Assembly (NCBI GenBank): GCA_030583665.1 | Contig: CP129469.1 | Span: 2,037,043 to 2,101,042, forward strand | Source: Candidatus Jettenia sp. AMX2 | GTDB lineage: Bacteria; Planctomycetota; Brocadiia; Brocadiales; Brocadiaceae | DNA length: 64,000 nt | Direction of reading: 5' to 3' | In this document: positions 8,772-18,624 of the stretch, piece after piece | How the letters are laid out: each line of letters begins with the position of its first letter | Position numbering within the stretch: position 1 is the stretch's first letter | The notes under the pieces: generated by a model | The model's database searches: none | Seen by the model: only the letters and a program-made list of their open reading frames with translations | Told to the model about the DNA's origin: nothing | Position numbers and translations under genes: made by a program

Positions 8772-11540
8772 TCAAACAGTTGCCTGAGATACCGGCTGTT
8801 GGAACGATGCCTGTGCAGCAGCAAGCCTTGCAATTGGTATTCTGAATGGTGAGCAACTTACATAGTCCATGCCTGCCTTATGGCAGAAGGCAATAGATTG
8901 GGGATTTCCGCCATGCTCGCCACAGATGCCTATTTTTAAATCAGGTCTCGCACTTCGTCCGTTCTTGATCCCTATTTCTACCAATTGCCCGGTGCCCTCC
9001 TGGTCTAACACCTGAAAGGGGTCTTTTTCAAGAATGCCTCTTTCGATATAATCCGGCACGAAAGAACCAACATCATCACGGCTAAAACCGAAGGTCATTT
9101 GGGTAAGGTCATTGGTTCCAAACGAAAAGAACTCTGCATGTGCCGCAATCTTGTCCGCTATCAGTGCCGCCCGCGGCAATTCAATCATCGTACCAACCGC
9201 GTATTTAATCTGTACGCCTTTTTTCTTCATGATATTTTCTGCAATGTTATGTACATTTTCCTTCAATATGCTGAATTCCCCTTCGGCGCTCACGATAGGT
9301 ATCATAATCTCGGGAAACACGGCAATACCCTTTTTCTTCATGTTGCATGCAGCTTCAATAATGGCTTGTACCTGCATATCATATATCTCGGGATAGGTAA
9401 CACCAATACGGCACCCACGGTGCCCCAGCATGGGATTCAATTCATGAAGCATGGCAACCTTCTGCTGAACCTCTTTCAGACTGATTCCCATCTTTTTTGC
9501 AATATCTTTCTGGTTATACTCTTCCTGTGGCAAAAATTCATGAAGGGGCGGGTCAAGAAGCCGTATGGTAACCGGGAAACCATCCATAGCTTTAAATATC
9601 TTTTCAAAATCACCGCGCTGCATGGGAAGTAATTTCTTCAGGGCATCCGTGTATAACGTTAAGGGTTCTTTGATCTCTGTTTTTGCCAATGCTATTTCTT
9701 TCTTCAGGATATCAATTTTATTGTTTGCAGCCTTTATCAGTTCCCTTTCCAGGAAGCTGGTTTTACCCTTTAAATTCTTAACATCCGGCGCTGAGAGAAT
9801 CATCTGACGAACAAAATCAATCCTGTTTTCCCCAAAGAACATATGTTCTGTCCTGCAGAGTCCGATACCTTCCGCGCCCAGCTCGCGGGCCCTTTTGGCA
9901 TCATCCGGCGTATCTGCATTCGTCCGTACTTTCAGTTTCCTGACCTCGTCTGCCCATTCCATAAGCGTGGCAAAATCCCCGCTGAGCCTGGGTTTAATCG
10001 TAGCAATTTGCCCCAGCATTACCTCTCCGCTGCTCCCATCTATGGAAATGTAATCCCCTTTCTTCACAACTTTCCCGTTCACTTTAAAATTCTGTTTTTT
10101 ATAATCAACAGTCAGAGAACCACATCCCGCCACGCAGCATTTACCCATGCCTCTTGCCACTACAGCGGCATGTGAAGTCATACCGCCCCGCGTTGTCAGG
10201 ATACCCTGGGAAACATGCATTCCACCGATGTCTTCAGGCGAGGTCTCCTGCCGCACAAGAATTACCTTTTCGTGCTTTTCTGCCAGTTTCTCTGCATCCT
10301 CTGCACTAAAAACAACCCTTCCCATCGCTGCTCCCGGAGAGGCAGGAAGCCCTACAGCAACAACTTCCCTTTTGGCTCTTGGATCAAAGGTCGGATGTAA
10401 CAACTGGTCCAGTTGGGCCGGATCGATGCGGGAAATAGCCGTCTTCTTATCAATAAGCCCTTCTTTCACCATGTCAACGGCAATTTTTATCGCTGCCCGT
10501 GCAGTACGCTTCCCGGACCGTGTCTGTAAGATAAACAACCGGCCTTCCTGTATCGTAAATTCAATGTCCTGAACATCCTTAAAATGATGCTCCAGGATAT
10601 CCTTGTATTTAACCAGCTCCTGGTAAACTTCCGGCATCTCTTTCCTGAGGTCTTCAATTGTCTCGGGTGTGCGGATACCTGCAACAACATCTTCACCCTG
10701 TGCATTGATGAGGAACTCCCCGTAAAACTTATTTTCACCGGTAGAAGGATTTCTTGTAAAACATACCCCTGTGGCAGAATGATTCCCCATATTACCGAAA
10801 ACCATAGACTGAACATTGACTGCCGTCCCCAGAAGACCTTTCACGTCATACAATTGCCGGTATTTTACGGCACGGGGATTATTCCACGATGCAAAGACAG
10901 CCTTAATTGCCTTATCCATCTGTATCTTCGGGTCGTTTGGAAACGACTCGCGCGTCTTTTTCCGGTAAATAGTTTTGTACTCTTCAACAATACGTTTCAG
11001 GTGCTCCGCGGTCAACTCCGTATCTGTTTTCACCCTGGCCTTTTTTTTGTATTTCTCAAGAATTTCTTCAAAATCGTGACGTTCCACCCCCATGACCACA
11101 TTGGCAAACATTGCAATAAACCGCCGGTATGCATCCCATGCAAACCGTTCGTTATTCGTTTTCTTAATAATACCACTGACTGCATCCGGATTTAACCCTA
11201 AATTCAAAACGGTATCCATCATCCCTGGCATAGATGCTGCTGCACCACTGCGGACGGAAACAAGCAATGGGTTTTCAGCGTCACCTAATTTTGCCCCCAT
11301 TAATTTCTCTAACTGTAAGAGATTGCGTTCTATTTCCTCCGCAAGGCCTTCCGGATAGCGCTGTTTATTTTTAAAATACAGATCGCAAACCTCTGTTGTT
11401 ATGGTAAATCCTGGAGGAACTGGTATACCAAGATTGGTCATTTCAGCAATATTTGCCCCCTTACCACCCAGCAATGATCTCATATCCGCACGTCCCTCCG
11501 CAGATCCATTGCCAAAAAAATAAACATACTTAGGTGACAT
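8772..11540 (-). CDS. ppdK: Pyruvate, phosphate dikinase
   Basis: PPDK interconverts pyruvate, ATP and phosphate with phosphoenolpyruvate, AMP and pyrophosphate, serving gluconeogenesis or PPi-dependent glycolysis in the cytoplasm. The 922 residues match full-length bacterial PPDK. The N-terminal nucleotide-binding part (GGKGANIAEM, SVRSGAAASMPGMMDT) is followed by the swivelling phosphohistidine domain (GGMTSHAAVVARG, His near 457) and the C-terminal PEP/pyruvate barrel with the catalytic Cys in GICGEHGGNP near 870. An AGGAG site eight bases before the ATG at 11540 fixes the start; the frame itself stays open six codons further to a TTG without support. It is monocistronic, flanked by repeat and near-empty gaps. 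Confidence 0.97.
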   Translation of the reverse strand: MSPKYVYFFGNGSAEGRADMRSLLGGKGANIAEMTNLGIPVPPGFTITTEVCDLYFKNKQRYPEGLAEEIERNLLQLEKLMGAKLGDAENPLLVSVRSGAAASMPGMMDTVLNLGLNPDAVSGIIKKTNNERFAWDAYRRFIAMFANVVMGVERHDFEEILEKYKKKARVKTDTELTAEHLKRIVEEYKTIYRKKTRESFPNDPKIQMDKAIKAVFASWNNPRAVKYRQLYDVKGLLGTAVNVQSMVFGNMGNHSATGVCFTRNPSTGENKFYGEFLINAQGEDVVAGIRTPETIEDLRKEMPEVYQELVKYKDILEHHFKDVQDIEFTIQEGRLFILQTRSGKRTARAAIKIAVDMVKEGLIDKKTAISRIDPAQLDQLLHPTFDPRAKREVVAVGLPASPGAAMGRVVFSAEDAEKLAEKHEKVILVRQETSPEDIGGMHVSQGILTTRGGMTSHAAVVARGMGKCCVAGCGSLTVDYKKQNFKVNGKVVKKGDYISIDGSSGEVMLGQIATIKPRLSGDFATLMEWADEVRKLKVRTNADTPDDAKRARELGAEGIGLCRTEHMFFGENRIDFVRQMILSAPDVKNLKGKTSFLERELIKAANNKIDILKKEIALAKTEIKEPLTLYTDALKKLLPMQRGDFEKIFKAMDGFPVTIRLLDPPLHEFLPQEEYNQKDIAKKMGISLKEVQQKVAMLHELNPMLGHRGCRIGVTYPEIYDMQVQAIIEAACNMKKKGIAVFPEIMIPIVSAEGEFSILKENVHNIAENIMKKKGVQIKYAVGTMIELPRAALIADKIAAHAEFFSFGTNDLTQMTFGFSRDDVGSFVPDYIERGILEKDPFQVLDQEGTGQLVEIGIKNGRSARPDLKIGICGEHGGNPQSIAFCHKAGMDYVSCSPFRIPIARLAAAQASFQQPVSQATV

Positions 11541-11858
11541 CCGAACAACTCCTTTCAATAATCAATATCGTGATAAAAGACATAATATTTACGTTATCCT
11601 TATACTTTTCTGAGCGCTTTTTCAATAACTATATTTTCCCGAAAATCCGGCCTGATGATATAAACAGTATATAACTTTTTATCCTGGTTACTTTATATTT
11701 AATTCTTACCACGCAGTATGCCATACAAGACAGAAACAGAACAGGTTTTTTTGCTTATAGTAAGTCATATGAGCGTAGCATAAACATAGTTATATATCAA
11801 GGAAAATCAGTGGAAACCTGCCGTCAGCAAACCTGAATACCATAGTATTTTGCAAGGC

Positions 11859-12026
11859 TCAGAATCTTTGGAAAAATTTCCGGCAATGACAATATGCTAC
11901 CTGCCCCGTATCATACATTATCGGTAAATTTGCCTTTATTTTCTCTGCTGTTTCTTTTAAAATTTCAGTTTGCGATTCACGATCCCCTGTAAACAGCACG
12001 ATTATGATCCGGTAAATCTTTCAAAA
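11859..12026 (-). pseudogene. Possible remnant of a redoxin-like gene
   Basis: The 485-base gap between ppdK and the acyltransferase holds a minus-strand open stretch of about 53 codons without a start. It reads IIIVLFTGDRESQTEIL and then ANLPIMYDTGQVA, a pattern reminiscent of the central part of AhpC/TSA redoxins. It ends in a stop at 11859-11861. I infer a decayed fragment; it could be chance. Nothing else is evident in the gap. Confidence 0.25.
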
Positions 12027-12745
12027 TGAAAGTGGAACAATCTGAAAAGTACAACATAGTATCTTTTATAAAAAATACATCGTCAGGTATGTTTTCCTGT
12101 GCTTGCAGATACTGTTATATTGTGCTGGGGATACTGAATAATTGCTGCTTCTTTGTTCTCAAAATAACGGGTATTATCCTGTTAAAAATAATCTTTCGTA
12201 TCAAAGCAGAGAATAAAGACAAAATACCCCGCACGGGACCTCTTATTGTAGCCCCAAATCATTTTAGCTATCTGGACCCCATCGCACTCCAGGCAGTATT
12301 TCCAAGACGCATTTCTTTCATGATGACCGAGCAGTTTTATGAAGGACGCATGAAATGGCTCTTCAAACTGCTCCACTGTATTTGTGTAAGGGAAAAGGAA
12401 AACGGTATCAATATCACCGCGCTGAGAGAAGGTCTCGAAGTACTTAAAAAAAACGGCGTTCTCGGTATCTTCCCTGAAGGAGAGGTCAGCCGGGTGGGCT
12501 GCCTTCAGGAAGGTATCCAGGGGGTCGGTTTTCTTGCTAAAAAAAGCGGTGCACCAGTTATTCCGGTCTTCATCTCCGGCACCTATGAAGCATTGCCAAA
12601 AGGGAAGATACTGCCAAAACCTCACAGAATTGAGGTTATTTTTGGCAATCCGGTATCGTTTGATCAGACAAAAAAAACTACGAAAGAAGAAATCGGGTAC
12701 ATCACAAGGAAAATAATGGAAGAGATTAAAAAATTATCCGCCTAG
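12026..12745 (+). CDS. plsC: 1-acyl-sn-glycerol-3-phosphate acyltransferase family protein
   Basis: A membrane-anchored acyltransferase of the PlsC/LPLAT family, which esterifies the sn-2 position of lysophosphatidic acid on the inner face of the cytoplasmic membrane. The 239 residues include an N-terminal hydrophobic segment (about 28-58), the catalytic NHFSYLDP box near residue 77, the glycerol-phosphate-binding FPEGEVSR box near 154, and the VIPVFISGTYEALPKG block near 182. The N-terminus is somewhat long and Cys-rich, and no clear ribosome site precedes the ATG, so the true start could be further downstream. Another lysophospholipid or ornithine-lipid substrate is possible. Confidence 0.88.
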   Translation: MKVEQSEKYNIVSFIKNTSSGMFSCACRYCYIVLGILNNCCFFVLKITGIILLKIIFRIKAENKDKIPRTGPLIVAPNHFSYLDPIALQAVFPRRISFMMTEQFYEGRMKWLFKLLHCICVREKENGINITALREGLEVLKKNGVLGIFPEGEVSRVGCLQEGIQGVGFLAKKSGAPVIPVFISGTYEALPKGKILPKPHRIEVIFGNPVSFDQTKKTTKEEIGYITRKIMEEIKKLSA

Positions 12746-12883
12746 AAGATATGCCTGTTTTTTCCCGGACGTCAGGAAAGGTTTGACAAATATATAATTT
12801 TTCTTATGATAGGAAGCAATATCAGAACAGGAGAAAATATATCCCTGAAGGTACTTATCTTATAAATTCAAAAGGAGTGGTTA

Positions 12884-13618
12884 ATGACCCAATCCATAAC
12901 CAGGTATCATGGCCCGGCTAAAATTATTGAACGTATCTTTCTCCGGAAGCCTTTTCTCTTTATAATTTTCAGGTTTGTAATGTATACCGTTATTATGATA
13001 GCATGCCTTACTTTATTACCATTTATCGTTAAATATGACAGAGCCGCTTTTGTGGCGGAAGGAGGCCCTGTTGAATTGGCTCAACTGGCGCTGATACTAC
13101 TGTCGGCTGGAATACTTGCCGCTGGCGCCTGGCGGATACCGGCATGGCGCGGCTTGTTATGTCTCCTTGCCCTCTTTGCAATCATCGCTGCGGTAAGAGA
13201 ACTGGATTATCTCATAGACAGGCTTATCCCTGTCCCGGGACGGAAAGCGCCAGCATTTATCCTCATACTTTTTGCTGCCTTTTGTGCCTGGTACTACCGG
13301 AGCGGTCTGATCCGTCAGATACAAGGATTCATCACAAGCTATCCTTGTTACATCCTTTGGGCCGGTATGCTCACCGTCACGGTGTATGCCCAATTACTGG
13401 GAAACGGAAGACTGCTGGAAACCCTTATGCTTTCCGATTATGTGCATGATTATAAACGCACGGTTGAAGAACTTGTTGAACTCTGCGGATATTTTTTTAT
13501 CACCGTGGGTTCGATAGAAACGGTGTTCTTTGCGCTGGGCAGTTTACCGCAATCTGAAGATTACCCGGGAGAATCGTATTCATTTCATAAGGTCAGGAGG
13601 GAAACATCATGGAATTGA
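12884..13618 (+). CDS. Six-segment membrane protein of unknown function
   Basis: This protein of 244 residues has about six predicted membrane helices (around residues 25-50, 65-88, 90-108, 122-138, 150-166 and 192-214). A GGAG site is well placed before the ATG. I do not recognise the family. The final bases overlap the next gene by 10 bp (ATG at 13609 inside the last codons), a layout typical of translational coupling, so the two membrane proteins probably act together. No catalytic motif stands out. Confidence 0.75.
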   Translation: MTQSITRYHGPAKIIERIFLRKPFLFIIFRFVMYTVIMIACLTLLPFIVKYDRAAFVAEGGPVELAQLALILLSAGILAAGAWRIPAWRGLLCLLALFAIIAAVRELDYLIDRLIPVPGRKAPAFILILFAAFCAWYYRSGLIRQIQGFITSYPCYILWAGMLTVTVYAQLLGNGRLLETLMLSDYVHDYKRTVEELVELCGYFFITVGSIETVFFALGSLPQSEDYPGESYSFHKVRRETSWN

Positions 13619-13962
13619 TTTTTGAATTATTTGCATTCACAGCCGCCTTTGTCGCTCTTATATTACTTGGGAAGGCAAGGAGCGGCTATCCCGTCGCCCC
13701 AGCCATTATAGCCCTGGGTGTCAGCCTGGGTTTTGACCTGCTGGAGGTACTGGCCAGGTGGCGCGTAAAGGTCAAGGGTACCGTTGAATCCGCTACCGTT
13801 GAAACATTTTCAGCGATTCTCCTTATTGTCGCCATGATTTACGCATTTCGCTTTGGGGAAGAAAAAGATAAAAGGCTGCTGGGGTATGCTATCCTGTGTA
13901 CCATTCTGGTAACAACCCTTTTTGGGCTTGAACTTCTTTTCTCTCTCCTTATCATTGAATAA
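13609..13962 (+). CDS. Four-segment small membrane protein of unknown function
   Basis: This protein of 117 residues is almost entirely membrane helices (about residues 3-24, 30-48, 62-80 and 88-115). It overlaps the preceding membrane protein gene by 10 bp, and an AGGAGG ribosome site lies inside that gene. An esterase gene starts 10 bases after its stop. I see no motif that gives a function. The tight three-gene layout suggests one transcriptional unit. Confidence 0.72.
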   Translation: MELIFELFAFTAAFVALILLGKARSGYPVAPAIIALGVSLGFDLLEVLARWRVKVKGTVESATVETFSAILLIVAMIYAFRFGEEKDKRLLGYAILCTILVTTLFGLELLFSLLIIE

Positions 13963-13972
13963 AATAAGAACC

Positions 13973-14764
13973 ATGATTGATACAATACTTACCGACCTAT
14001 CCCTCTACGGATCTGAGTTTACCTTCGAAGGGGGCAATCCGGCATGCCTGCTCATTCACGGATTGGGCAGCGGTCCTGTCTTAATGAGAGAAATCGGGGA
14101 ATATCTCTGCAAACACGGCTATACAGCAAGAGGAATACTCTTGCCAGGACACTGCATGGACACAGGTGGACTTTCACTGAAACCGTATCATAGCTGGGAC
14201 CAAAAGGTAGAAGCCGAATATCTGCACCTGAAAAGTCAGTATCATGAAGTTGCTGTTATTGGTTTCTCTCTTGGTGCATTGCTAACCCTGCAATTAGCAA
14301 TGAAATATCCAATTAAAAAAATTATCCTCATGAGTACCCCTCTGTTTCTCGTCCGAAAATACCTACCGGTGCACAGCCTGATCCGTATATGCAGGAATTT
14401 TAGCTGGAAGATCAGGACGTGGAGAAAAAAATATTATATGGAATCCGAGATATACTCCGGTTACCTCTATCACCCAATAAACACCTATTTTTCATTTGAA
14501 GCACTTTATGAAATTGTAATGATCATCGAAACTGTCAAATCAGGTTTAAAGAATGTACAATCACCAGCACTTATTCTTCATTCCAAAAATGATGGAGTTG
14601 CTGCCCCGGCAAGCGCAGAATACGTAAGAGAATATCTCGGTTCTTCTGAAAAATACCTGGTATGGCTTGAACGAAGCCATCACTATATCCTCTGTAATAA
14701 CGGGAAGCATGTCGTCTTCAATACAATAAGGAATTTCCTGTACAATCCCTGTACAACTACTTAA
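13973..14764 (+). CDS. Alpha/beta hydrolase, Est30-like carboxylesterase
   Basis: A soluble serine hydrolase of 263 residues resembling short-chain carboxylesterases and monoacylglycerol lipases. The oxyanion region LLIHGLGSGP lies near residue 25. The nucleophile elbow GFSLGA is near residue 98, an acid in the segment HSKNDGVAAP near 205, and the catalytic His in RSHHYI near 236. A TTG further upstream keeps the frame open, but the ATG at 13973, 10 bases after the preceding gene, avoids overlap and starts at the usual family position. Native substrate is unknown; with the two membrane proteins it may handle a lipid or acyl compound, which is speculation. Confidence 0.87.
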   Translation: MIDTILTDLSLYGSEFTFEGGNPACLLIHGLGSGPVLMREIGEYLCKHGYTARGILLPGHCMDTGGLSLKPYHSWDQKVEAEYLHLKSQYHEVAVIGFSLGALLTLQLAMKYPIKKIILMSTPLFLVRKYLPVHSLIRICRNFSWKIRTWRKKYYMESEIYSGYLYHPINTYFSFEALYEIVMIIETVKSGLKNVQSPALILHSKNDGVAAPASAEYVREYLGSSEKYLVWLERSHHYILCNNGKHVVFNTIRNFLYNPCTTT

Positions 14765-14919
14765 TAATCAGAATGATAAAATAACATGGAAACGGAAATC
14801 AGGGAAAATACCGGATTCCGGCTCCGGACAGGAATATCAGGCAATCGTTAAATTGTGCCGTTATGCATAACCAACAGTCTGTTCAGGTATGACGCTAAAT
14901 TCTGATCCTGAAAAACACC

Positions 14920-15738
14920 TTAAGTAAAAAAACTGATTAATATCTTGATAAAAGCGGTGAATAAGAAAATTATAAAAATAACCCTCAACGTATCTCTGTT
15001 TATTTTATACGCAAGCGAGGTGCCTATCCATGCGGATATCATAGAAAACGGTGCAATGGATAAAACAGCAGGCCAGTAAACATATCCCGTAGAAAAAGGA
15101 ATAAATTCATGATGATTTCTTCCGGTATAAATAAAACAAAGAGAACCGACTATTCCAATGACCAGAGTAAATAATGAAGATGTCCCTGTAGCTTTCTTAA
15201 TAGGAACCTTATAATTGACCATGTAAGGTACGCTTATGGTACCACCGCCTATTCCGAGTAATCCTGATTTCATCCCGATAACGGACCCTAAGAGAGCGGA
15301 TACATATTTAGGGATGTTTTTTTGTTGATATTCGTTTTTCTGATCTTCTTCCCTGTGAGCAAAAAACTGTAAAAGCATTCTTACAGCCATGACGAATATC
15401 AATATGGCAAAAAATATCTTTAAAACAGTTGATGACAACATTCCAGCCACAAAAGAACTGACAATAACTCCGGTTAATACCCACGGAACTGTTTGCTTAA
15501 AGATATCCCAATCTATTCTTTTCTGTCTCTGATTTTTTAAAGAAGATGATGTTGCTGTAAATATCATTGTTGCCAATGACGTACCGGCCGCAAAATGCAT
15601 AAATTCATATTGAACTCCAAGGTAATACTTAAAAATCATAGCAAGGAACGGGACAAGTATAACTCCTCCGCCAATGCCAAGAATCCCTGCAAAAAGTCCT
15701 ATTACAAAGCCTGCCAATACAAAAACCGGGTAAATCAC
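14920..15738 (-). CDS. TauE/SafE family sulfite or organosulfonate exporter
   Basis: An integral membrane protein of 272 residues with the two-fold internal repeat of the TauE/SafE family: GILGIGGGVILVPFL near residue 18 and GLLGIGGGTISVPYM near 168, each opening a bundle of about four helices. Family members export sulfite, sulfoacetate or related anions; the substrate here cannot be told from sequence. It is convergent with the esterase and lies 158 bases downstream of the formate dehydrogenase gene on the same strand, separated by a gap with no clear terminator. It may be expressed independently. Confidence 0.88.
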   Translation of the reverse strand: MIYPVFVLAGFVIGLFAGILGIGGGVILVPFLAMIFKYYLGVQYEFMHFAAGTSLATMIFTATSSSLKNQRQKRIDWDIFKQTVPWVLTGVIVSSFVAGMLSSTVLKIFFAILIFVMAVRMLLQFFAHREEDQKNEYQQKNIPKYVSALLGSVIGMKSGLLGIGGGTISVPYMVNYKVPIKKATGTSSLFTLVIGIVGSLCFIYTGRNHHEFIPFSTGYVYWPAVLSIAPFSMISAWIGTSLAYKINRDTLRVIFIIFLFTAFIKILISFFT

Positions 15739-15896
15739 AGAAGTGTCCCTTTCAGCGAAAGGCCACTATCCTTATCAAAAAAGAACTTCATATTCAGCAA
15801 AAATATTAACAACATTAACCCTGGCAGGGTTTCCTTACGAATTTCTCGTTTCGGATGTGTCCTTTCCGGCTTGTTCGGATTAGGTAGGGCCAATTT

Positions 15897-18596
15897 TTAT
15901 GATATCTTCTCAATTTTTGCCCCACAAACCTTATATTCCGCTGTTTGGGTAATATTGTCGTAGGCATCATTTGTCAGCTTATTCACAGCTGCTTCTGCAA
16001 AATGCAGTGGCATCCAGATAACACCTTGTTTTACTTTTCCGGAAACCTCTGCACGGGCAGTAACATGACCGCGGCGCGTGGCAATCGTAACCATCTCACC
16101 ATCAAATATACCCAGCGCCCCGGCATCTGCCTGATTTACTTCAACAAAACAATCGTTCGTCTTGCTGGTAATGCCATCGGACCTGCGCGTCATCGTACCT
16201 ACATTATAGTGATAAAGAGTACGTCCTGTTGTAAGCAGCAACGGATATTCCTCATCGGGACTTTCCGCAGGCGGTCGATACGTCGCTACAAAAAACTGCC
16301 CAAGCCCTCTCGGAAATTTTCCTTCGTGTAAAAACTTCGTGCCGGGATGGTTTGTATCCGGACACGGCCACTGAATACCGTTTTTTTCAATCCTTACATA
16401 GTTAATCCCTGCCATTAATGGCGTGAGACTGGCGATTTCATCAAAAATTTCCCCGGGTGACGGATATTCCATCCGATAGCCCATGCGTTGCGACAATTCA
16501 CAAAAAATCTGCCAGTCCGGCTTCGAATTCCCGACAGGGTTAACCGCCTTTCTTACCCGTTGAACGCGGCGTTCTGTGTTGGTAAAGGTACCATCCTTTT
16601 CAGCACAACTTGCGGCGGGAAGAATAACGTCCGCATATTTTGCCGTCTCCGACATAAAAATATCCTGTACAACAAGGAATTCAAGATTCTCTAATCCGCG
16701 TACCGTATAATCCTGATTTGGCTCGCACATAACAGGGTCTTCCCCTATTACGTATGCCGCTTTAAACTGCCCCTTATTCATGCGTTCAATCATGGTCGGC
16801 ATAGTAGCTCCTGGCGTTCGCGGCAACTTTACCTTCCATGCCTTCTCAAATTTTTCAATAACCGCAGGGTCGGAGACATCCTGATATCCGGGCATCTTAT
16901 TGGGCAGGCACATATCCGTTGCACCCTGTACATTATTTTGTCCCCGGATCGGATTAACACCGGTACTCGGTTTTCCGATATGGCCCGTCAGGAGCGCGAG
17001 ATTTGCTATAGTCCGCACATTCTCCGTACCACAGACATGTTCGGTAATACCCAGGGTATAATAAATGGCAGATTTCTCCGATGTGGCATACATCCTGGCT
17101 GCCTTGCGGATATCTTCGGGAGGAATACCGGTATATTCCGAAGCTTTTTCCGGAGTGATATCTTTTAAAAATTCTTTTAATCCTTCAAAACCTTCGGTCC
17201 TCGTCTTTATAAATTCTCTGTTTTCAAGACCTTCTGTAATAATGACATGCGCCATTGCATTCAACAGCCAATTATCCGAACCCGGCTTCACCGGCATATA
17301 TAATTTGGCATGTTGTGCAAACCAGATACGGCGGGGATCTGCAACAATAAAGGTACACCCGTTTTTCAACGCCTTCTTCATTTCCAGACCAACGATAGGA
17401 TGCGCTTCTGTCGGATTGGCACCCGTAAGGAAAATAAGCTCACAGTCCTTGATTTCAGCTATAGAATTCGTCATTGAACCACTACCGAATGACATCGCCA
17501 GACCGGCGACGGAAGGTGCGTGTCAGGTCCGGGCACACTGGTCAACATTGTTTGTACCAATCACAGCCCGCGCGAATTTTTGCGCAAGGAAGTTTTCCTC
17601 GTTCGTACACCGGGCCGAACTTAATATCCCTATATCATCCGGTCCGTATTTGGCTTTTATTTCCTTTAACTTTTGCGCAACAAGTCCAAGGGCTTCGTCC
17701 CATGTCGCCTCCTCAAATCTCCCGTTTCTCTTGATAAGCGGATTCTTCAGCCTGTCCTTGTGATGCACAAAATCATATCCATACCGCCCCTTTACACACA
17801 AATTCCCATCATTGGGAACTGACCCTGTCTTTGAAGTTACTTTGATAAGCTGGTTGCCTTTCACATTTAAGTAAAGAGTACAGCCTACACCACAATAACC
17901 GCAGGTGCTTTTAATCTCTTTCAGTTCCCATTCCCGTGCCTTACCAACAGCCTTTTTATCAACAAGTGATCCTACGGGACACGTCGAAACACACTGGCCG
18001 CACAAAACACACGTCGAATCCAGTAACGATTTCCCAAACGGCGTACCGGTCTCCGTTTTAAACCCCCTGTTCCTGAAATCAATGGCATAATCCTGCTGCA
18101 CTTCGGCGCAGATACGGACACAACGTCCGCAAAGAATACACTTGCTTGTGTCTTTCTGGATAACCGGATTCCTGTCCTCTTCTATACCGCCATCCGGCTC
18201 TTTAAAAAACTGGCTTTCCCTTACTCCGTATTCATAGGCAAGGTCCTGTAATTTGCAGGCACCGCATTTCCCGCAGGTCATACAATCCTTAGGATGGTCT
18301 GAAAGGATCAAATCCAATACCATCCTGCGCCTTTCCAGCACCTTTTCCGAATCCGTTTTAATAACCATACCATCAGTAACTTCTGTATTACAGGAAGTGA
18401 TAAGTGCTGATGATTTGCCGTTTTCTACCTCTACCATACAAACACGGCATGCCGCAAAGGGTTCCAGGCGCGGGTCATGACACAGGGTCGGAATGCGTAT
18501 ACCAATTGAATTGGCAGCCTGTAATATTGTTTTACCCTGGCTGACCTCCAGTGTTTTATTATCAATAGTTACTTTGATCTTTGGAATCATTATCAT
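15897..18596 (-). CDS. fdhA: Formate dehydrogenase alpha subunit, selenocysteine-containing
   Basis: A molybdopterin formate dehydrogenase catalytic subunit of about 899 residues, read through an in-frame TGA at 17525-17523. Order: N-terminal [2Fe-2S] domain (PTLCHDPRLEPFAACRVCMV), His/Cys cluster domain (MTCGKCGACKL), two ferredoxin clusters (CILCGRCVRIC, CVLCGQCVSTCP), then the molybdopterin domain starting CGYCGVGC. The codons around the TGA read CARTUHAPSVAGLAMSFG, exactly the active-site context in which Sec or Cys binds molybdenum, so U358 is catalytic. A SECIS-like hairpin follows. Downstream motifs TGHIGKPSTGVNPIRGQNN and AEKDGTFTN are typical. An AGGAG precedes the start. The MEMO-family gene ends 28 bases upstream, suggesting co-transcription. 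No beta/gamma subunit, selA, selB or selC is in the window. Confidence 0.95.
17484..17525 (-). promoter_or_regulatory. Bacterial SECIS element for selenocysteine insertion in fdhA
   Basis: Immediately after the TGA codon the minus strand folds into a hairpin with stem CGCC/GGCG and apical loop GGTCT (17496-17508). The E. coli fdhF SECIS has the same GGUCU-type apical loop at a similar distance from its UGA and is the SelB binding site. The element lies wholly inside coding sequence. This supports reading the TGA as selenocysteine rather than as a stop. Confidence 0.85.
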
Positions 18597-18624
18597 AAAA
18601 TATAGTTTCTCCTGTTTTTTATGG

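Noticed and set aside
17523-17525. Stop codon separating two formate dehydrogenase ORFs, as pseudogene or frameshift
   Set aside because: The frame does not change across it, the codon is TGA at the catalytic position, and a SECIS-like hairpin follows, so selenocysteine is the better reading.
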